Below are positions 61,341 to 64,000 of a stretch of 64,000 nucleotides of DNA, piece by piece. The translations under genes were made by a program, and so were the position numbers. The notes beneath the pieces were generated by a model. That model was not told the origin of the DNA, searched no databases, and saw nothing but the letters and a program-made list of their open reading frames with translations. Each line of letters begins with the position of its first letter. The first letter of the stretch is position 1. Source of the DNA: Rhizobium mongolense USDA 1844 (GTDB taxonomy: Bacteria > Pseudomonadota > Alphaproteobacteria > Rhizobiales > Rhizobiaceae); the NCBI RefSeq assembly GCF_000419765.1, contig NZ_ATTQ01000002.1:186001-250000 (forward strand), given 5' to 3'.

Positions 61341-62213
61341 TTAACCGCGCCACCGTCCGCTTCGCCACAATTGCGCAAGCGACATCGGGTAATTCGGGAA
61401 GGAAAAGGTGTAGCCCGCGGCTTTCAATTTGGCGTTCGAAACACGCTTGTTCTCGCCGTAAAAGGAGCGCGCCATCGGCGTCAGCTCGGCGGTTTCGAAG
61501 GGCTGTTCCGGAGGCGGCTCAACACCCATCAAGCCCGCTGCTTCGACAATGACATCCTGCGGCGGGCCGGGCAGGTCATCCGTCACGTTATATATGCCGC
61601 CAAGGGACCGATCTGAGAGGTAGCGCGCCGACGCGCCGATATCCTCAACGCGGATGCGATTGAAAACCTGATTCTTCTTGATCAGGCGGCGGGCCGTGCC
61701 CCTGTTTAGATTGACGAACGCATTCCGTCCCGGGCCGTAGATGCCCGCCAGCCGCAGTACGGCGGCCGGAATACCGAGATCCTTGCCGAGCGCCAGCCAC
61801 GCATCCTCTGCCTCGAGCCTTTCCTTCGATCGCCCGGAAACAGGAACGCAGACGGTCTCTTCGCTAACCCACTCACCTTGGTGGTCGCCGTAAACGCCAA
61901 CGGTGGAAAGATAGCCGACCCACTGGAGCGCCGGCATCATCTTGCCGAGCTGGCCGCCTGCGAGATTGATCAACGGGTCTCCGGCTTCCCGCGGAGCGAT
62001 CGATTGGACGAGGTGTGTGACGCTTTCCATGGCGTCAAGCAAAGCGTCGCTGATTGTCTCGCCATCGAAAATGAAGGCTTCGATACCTTGGCTGCGGAGG
62101 AGCTCAGCCTTGTCGGCCGATCTGGTCGTGCCGGAAATGCGGACGCTTGCGGCTGAGAAAGCCTTGGCAATCGCCGTGCCCGAATAACCGCAGCCGAAAA
62201 TCATCACATGCAT
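61341..62213 (-). CDS. NAD-dependent epimerase/SDR-like protein
   Basis: A 290-residue extended SDR-like (YeeZ-type) protein. It has the Rossmann motif MIFGCGYSGTAIAKAF at the N-terminus, then STVGVYGDHQGEWVSEET and RLAGIYGPGRNAFVNLNRG. The usual YxxxK is altered, as in YeeZ relatives, so catalytic activity is uncertain. Its start overlaps the queG stop as TGATG, so it is translationally coupled to queG; an alternative upstream start would overlap more. Confidence 0.85.
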   Translation of the reverse strand: MHVMIFGCGYSGTAIAKAFSAASVRISGTTRSADKAELLRSQGIEAFIFDGETISDALLDAMESVTHLVQSIAPREAGDPLINLAGGQLGKMMPALQWVGYLSTVGVYGDHQGEWVSEETVCVPVSGRSKERLEAEDAWLALGKDLGIPAAVLRLAGIYGPGRNAFVNLNRGTARRLIKKNQVFNRIRVEDIGASARYLSDRSLGGIYNVTDDLPGPPQDVIVEAAGLMGVEPPPEQPFETAELTPMARSFYGENKRVSNAKLKAAGYTFSFPNYPMSLAQLWRSGRWRG

Positions 62214-63370
62214 CACACCACTCCCGCCAATTGCCATTCCGCAAGTACGCCGGCATCAGTCTCATCCGGCCTTTGTGCCGCAAAGACGGCAAATTCGCCG
62301 GGCTTTACCAATCGCGAAAGCGCCCATATTGCCATGCCGCGAACAACCGGAGAAGCGTCAGTGGCCAGCGATCGGCATTGATCGGCAAGGCTGTGGTCAC
62401 CGGAATTGCCGGCGGCGATCAACACATTGCGGATAAAGCGGGCTCTGCCGATGCGCTTGACCGGCGAGCCGCTGAAAAAAGACCGGAAAGCCGCGTCGTC
62501 GAGCGTCAGGAGAAAGGCAATCGACGGCTCTTTCAGGTCGCCGCGCGCCTGCAACTTCATTTCGGATGCCGAGACGGCAAACTTGTTCCACGGACAGGCG
62601 GCAAGGCAGTCGTCGCAACCATAGATCCGGTTGCCGATCAGCGGCCGGAATTCGAGATCGATCGGACCTTTGTGCTCGATCGTCAGGTACGAGATGCAAC
62701 GCCGTGCGTCGATCTGATAGGGCGCCGGGAATGCGTTGGTCGGACAGGCATCGAGGCAAGCGCGGCAGGAGCCGCAGTGATCGATCTCAGCGTCGTCTGT
62801 ATTGAGATCGGCTGTCGTGAACATCGAGCCGAGGAAGAGCCAGGAGCCGTGGCTGCGGCTGACCAGATTGGTATGCTTGCCCTGCCAGCCGAGACCTGCT
62901 GCCGCGGCGAGCGGCTTTTCCATCACCGGTGCAGTGTCGACAAAGACTTTGACGTCGGCCCCGGCCCGTGCTGCAAAGCGCGTGGCGATCTCCTTGAGCC
63001 GTCCCTTGACGACGTCATGATAGTCGCGATTGCGCGCATAGACGGAGATTGCCGCCTTGTCCGGCTTTTCAAGAATACGGCGTGGGTCTTCTTCGGGGCC
63101 GTAATTGAGGCCGAAGACGACGATGGATTTCACATCGCTCCACAGCGTGCGAGGATCGCCGCGGCGATCGCGCGTTTCAGCCATCCATTCCATCGTGCCG
63201 TGACGTCCGGCATCGATGAACTCGCCAAGCCGTTCCTTCGCTTCGGGTATCGAATCCGGCCGCGTGATGCGACAGAGCTCAAAGCCGAGCGTTGCCGCCT
63301 CGGCGCGAACAAAGGCGGTCAAATTGTCGCGGCGCTTGCGTTCTTTATCGTCTGCTATCCGTTGGGGCAT
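62213..63370 (-). CDS. queG: Epoxyqueuosine reductase
   Basis: A 385-residue cobalamin-dependent iron-sulfur enzyme making the last step of queuosine. Two 4Fe-4S sites are visible, [17 protein letters not shown] and [16 protein letters not shown]. The N-terminal cobalamin-binding region includes [12 protein letters not shown] and [19 protein letters not shown], and a HEAT-like C-terminal repeat is present ([17 protein letters not shown]). It acts on tRNAs with GUN anticodons. It lies between the GST/FzlA-like gene and the epimerase-like gene on one strand. Confidence 0.96.
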   Translation of the reverse strand: MPQRIADDKERKRRDNLTAFVRAEAATLGFELCRITRPDSIPEAKERLGEFIDAGRHGTMEWMAETRDRRGDPRTLWSDVKSIVVFGLNYGPEEDPRRILEKPDKAAISVYARNRDYHDVVKGRLKEIATRFAARAGADVKVFVDTAPVMEKPLAAAAGLGWQGKHTNLVSRSHGSWLFLGSMFTTADLNTDDAEIDHCGSCRACLDACPTNAFPAPYQIDARRCISYLTIEHKGPIDLEFRPLIGNRIYGCDDCLAACPWNKFAVSASEMKLQARGDLKEPSIAFLLTLDDAAFRSFFSGSPVKRIGRARFIRNVLIAAGNSGDHSLADQCRSLATDASPVVRGMAIWALSRLVKPGEFAVFAAQRPDETDAGVLAEWQLAGVV

Positions 63371-63382
63371 CGAAAGCCCTCG

Positions 63383-64000
63383 TCAGAAATCCAGGTCTGC
63401 GTAGTGAGAGACCGGTGTCAGTCCACGCACCCGCTCCGTCAGCAGCGGGCGGAAGGACGGCCGTGATTTCATGCGCTGATACCAATCCTTGGCGATCGGC
63501 GATTCCGTCCAGTCGATCTCGCCGAGATAGTCGAGGATCGATAGCGAAGCGGCCGCGGCAAGGTCGGCATAGCTCATGCGATCTCCTGCCAGCCACTGCC
63601 GCGAACCGGCAAGCCAGGTCAGGTATTTCATATGCTGGCGGATGTTGGCGCGTGCCGTGCGCAGGATCTTCGAATCCGGTGCTCCGCCGCCCTGATCTGC
63701 ACTCATCTGCAGCTTATACACGCGCTCGCGTGCCAGGGGCCGAGTTACATCCGTCTCCATCTTCTGCATGAACCACTCACCGAGGCGGCGGATTTCCGCG
63801 CGTTGGAAGGGATCTTCCGCAAGAAGACGCCGGTCACGCTTCAGCACGCCATGCGTTTCATCGAGATATTCCGAAATGACAGTCGCGCCGCAAAGAGCGC
63901 GCATGCTGTCGTCCACATAGACCGGCAAGGTACCGGCAGGGTTGAGCGCCAGAAAGTCGCGCCGCTTTTCCCAGGTCTGCTCTTCAATGAGATCTGCCTG
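63383..64000 (-). CDS. Glutathione S-transferase-fold protein, FzlA-like, partial
   Basis: The C-terminal 205 residues of a GST-fold protein; the N-terminus is beyond the window. FLALNPAGTLPVYVDDSMRA and VISEYLDETHG are the end of the thioredoxin-like domain, and WLAGDRMSYADLAAAASLSI the helical domain. The tail RPSFRPLLTERVRG followed by SHYADLDF resembles FzlA, the FtsZ-binding GST homologue of Caulobacter, whose C-terminus is needed for constriction. I rate FzlA as likely but unproven. It is 12 bases upstream of queG on the same strand. Confidence 0.82.
   Translation of the reverse strand, partial: QADLIEEQTWEKRRDFLALNPAGTLPVYVDDSMRALCGATVISEYLDETHGVLKRDRRLLAEDPFQRAEIRRLGEWFMQKMETDVTRPLARERVYKLQMSADQGGGAPDSKILRTARANIRQHMKYLTWLAGSRQWLAGDRMSYADLAAAASLSILDYLGEIDWTESPIAKDWYQRMKSRPSFRPLLTERVRGLTPVSHYADLDF

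Noticed and set aside
1..64000. CRISPR array, rRNA operon, replication origin or intact insertion sequence
   Set aside because: No regularly spaced repeats, no rRNA motifs, no DnaA-box cluster and no intact transposase frame were seen.

Overview
The window is chromosomal DNA of a Rhizobiaceae alphaproteobacterium, most likely a Rhizobium close to R. etli, R. leguminosarum or R. tropici. This rests on high GC, the character of the proteins (a BA14K protein, a bacterial transglutaminase-like cysteine peptidase, MbfA under an Irr box, imelysin/di-heme iron proteins, a SigF/NrsF pair) and ordinary alphaproteobacterial housekeeping genes. It is gene-dense, with no rRNA, no CRISPR array and no intact insertion sequence. 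One tRNA, tRNA-Leu(CAG), is present.

Layout. 1-5.2 kb: the start of a P1-family peptidase, a small unknown gene, a large kinase/M23-like/aminotransferase fusion and purU. 5.4-9.5 kb: a polysaccharide set (Wzy-like polymerase overlapping a secreted GH5 endoglucanase, divergent from a Wzz/GumC-type protein). 9.6-11.6 kb: an ECF sigma factor with its NrsF-type membrane anti-sigma, divergent from a frameshifted DUF2282 (BufA-like) gene. Matched ECF-type promoters face both ways. 11.6-14.5 kb: a decayed 2.8-kb integrative element at the 3' end of tRNA-Leu, bounded by a 20-bp att-like repeat and carrying an SDR gene and a broken tyrosine integrase. 14.7-19 kb: small stress and metabolic genes, a ccdA relic and lepA. 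19-24.4 kb: a regulator/acetyltransferase/acetylpolyamine-amidohydrolase set, recX, a DMT exporter, a truncated haemoglobin and mbfA with a perfect Irr-type palindrome. 24.5-31.4 kb: a cysteine peptidase, a hydrolase and the translation block infC (ATT start), rpmI, rplT, pheS, pheT. 31.5-35.8 kb: stress proteins and oxidoreductases. 35.8-40.3 kb: a lipid-linked sugar locus (GtrA, small EamA/SMR protein, methyltransferase, GT2, divergent GT-C-like protein). 40.3-49.9 kb: xseA, a quinone reductase, two MarR regulators each divergent from a small transport or redox set, an M29 peptidase, YbaK, ArsC-like, an AstE/AspA-like deacylase and an alkyltransferase. 49.9-51.0 kb: a relic island at the 3' end of guaA, bounded by a 16-bp duplication of the guaA end. 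51-64 kb: guaA, a nucleosidase, a thioesterase, a four-gene iron operon (imelysin, di-heme protein, imelysin, DUF1513) behind a degenerate Irr-like box, an RsmB-type methyltransferase, an RlpA-like protein, an epimerase-like protein, queG and a GST/FzlA-like protein cut by the window edge.

The main point of interest is the ECF sigma/NrsF locus. The regulator pair looks intact and keeps both promoter motifs, but the adjacent copper-buffering type peptide gene is a pseudogene and its usual partners are absent, so the sigma factor may be orphaned here. Two decayed integrative elements, each recognised by duplication of its target (tRNA-Leu and guaA), and a decayed ccdA antitoxin gene show repeated gain and loss of mobile DNA. 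I found no complete, clearly undescribed multi-gene system. The fused kinase/phospho-lyase-like enzyme, the polyamine-type module and the glycan-modification locus are the best candidates for functional follow-up.
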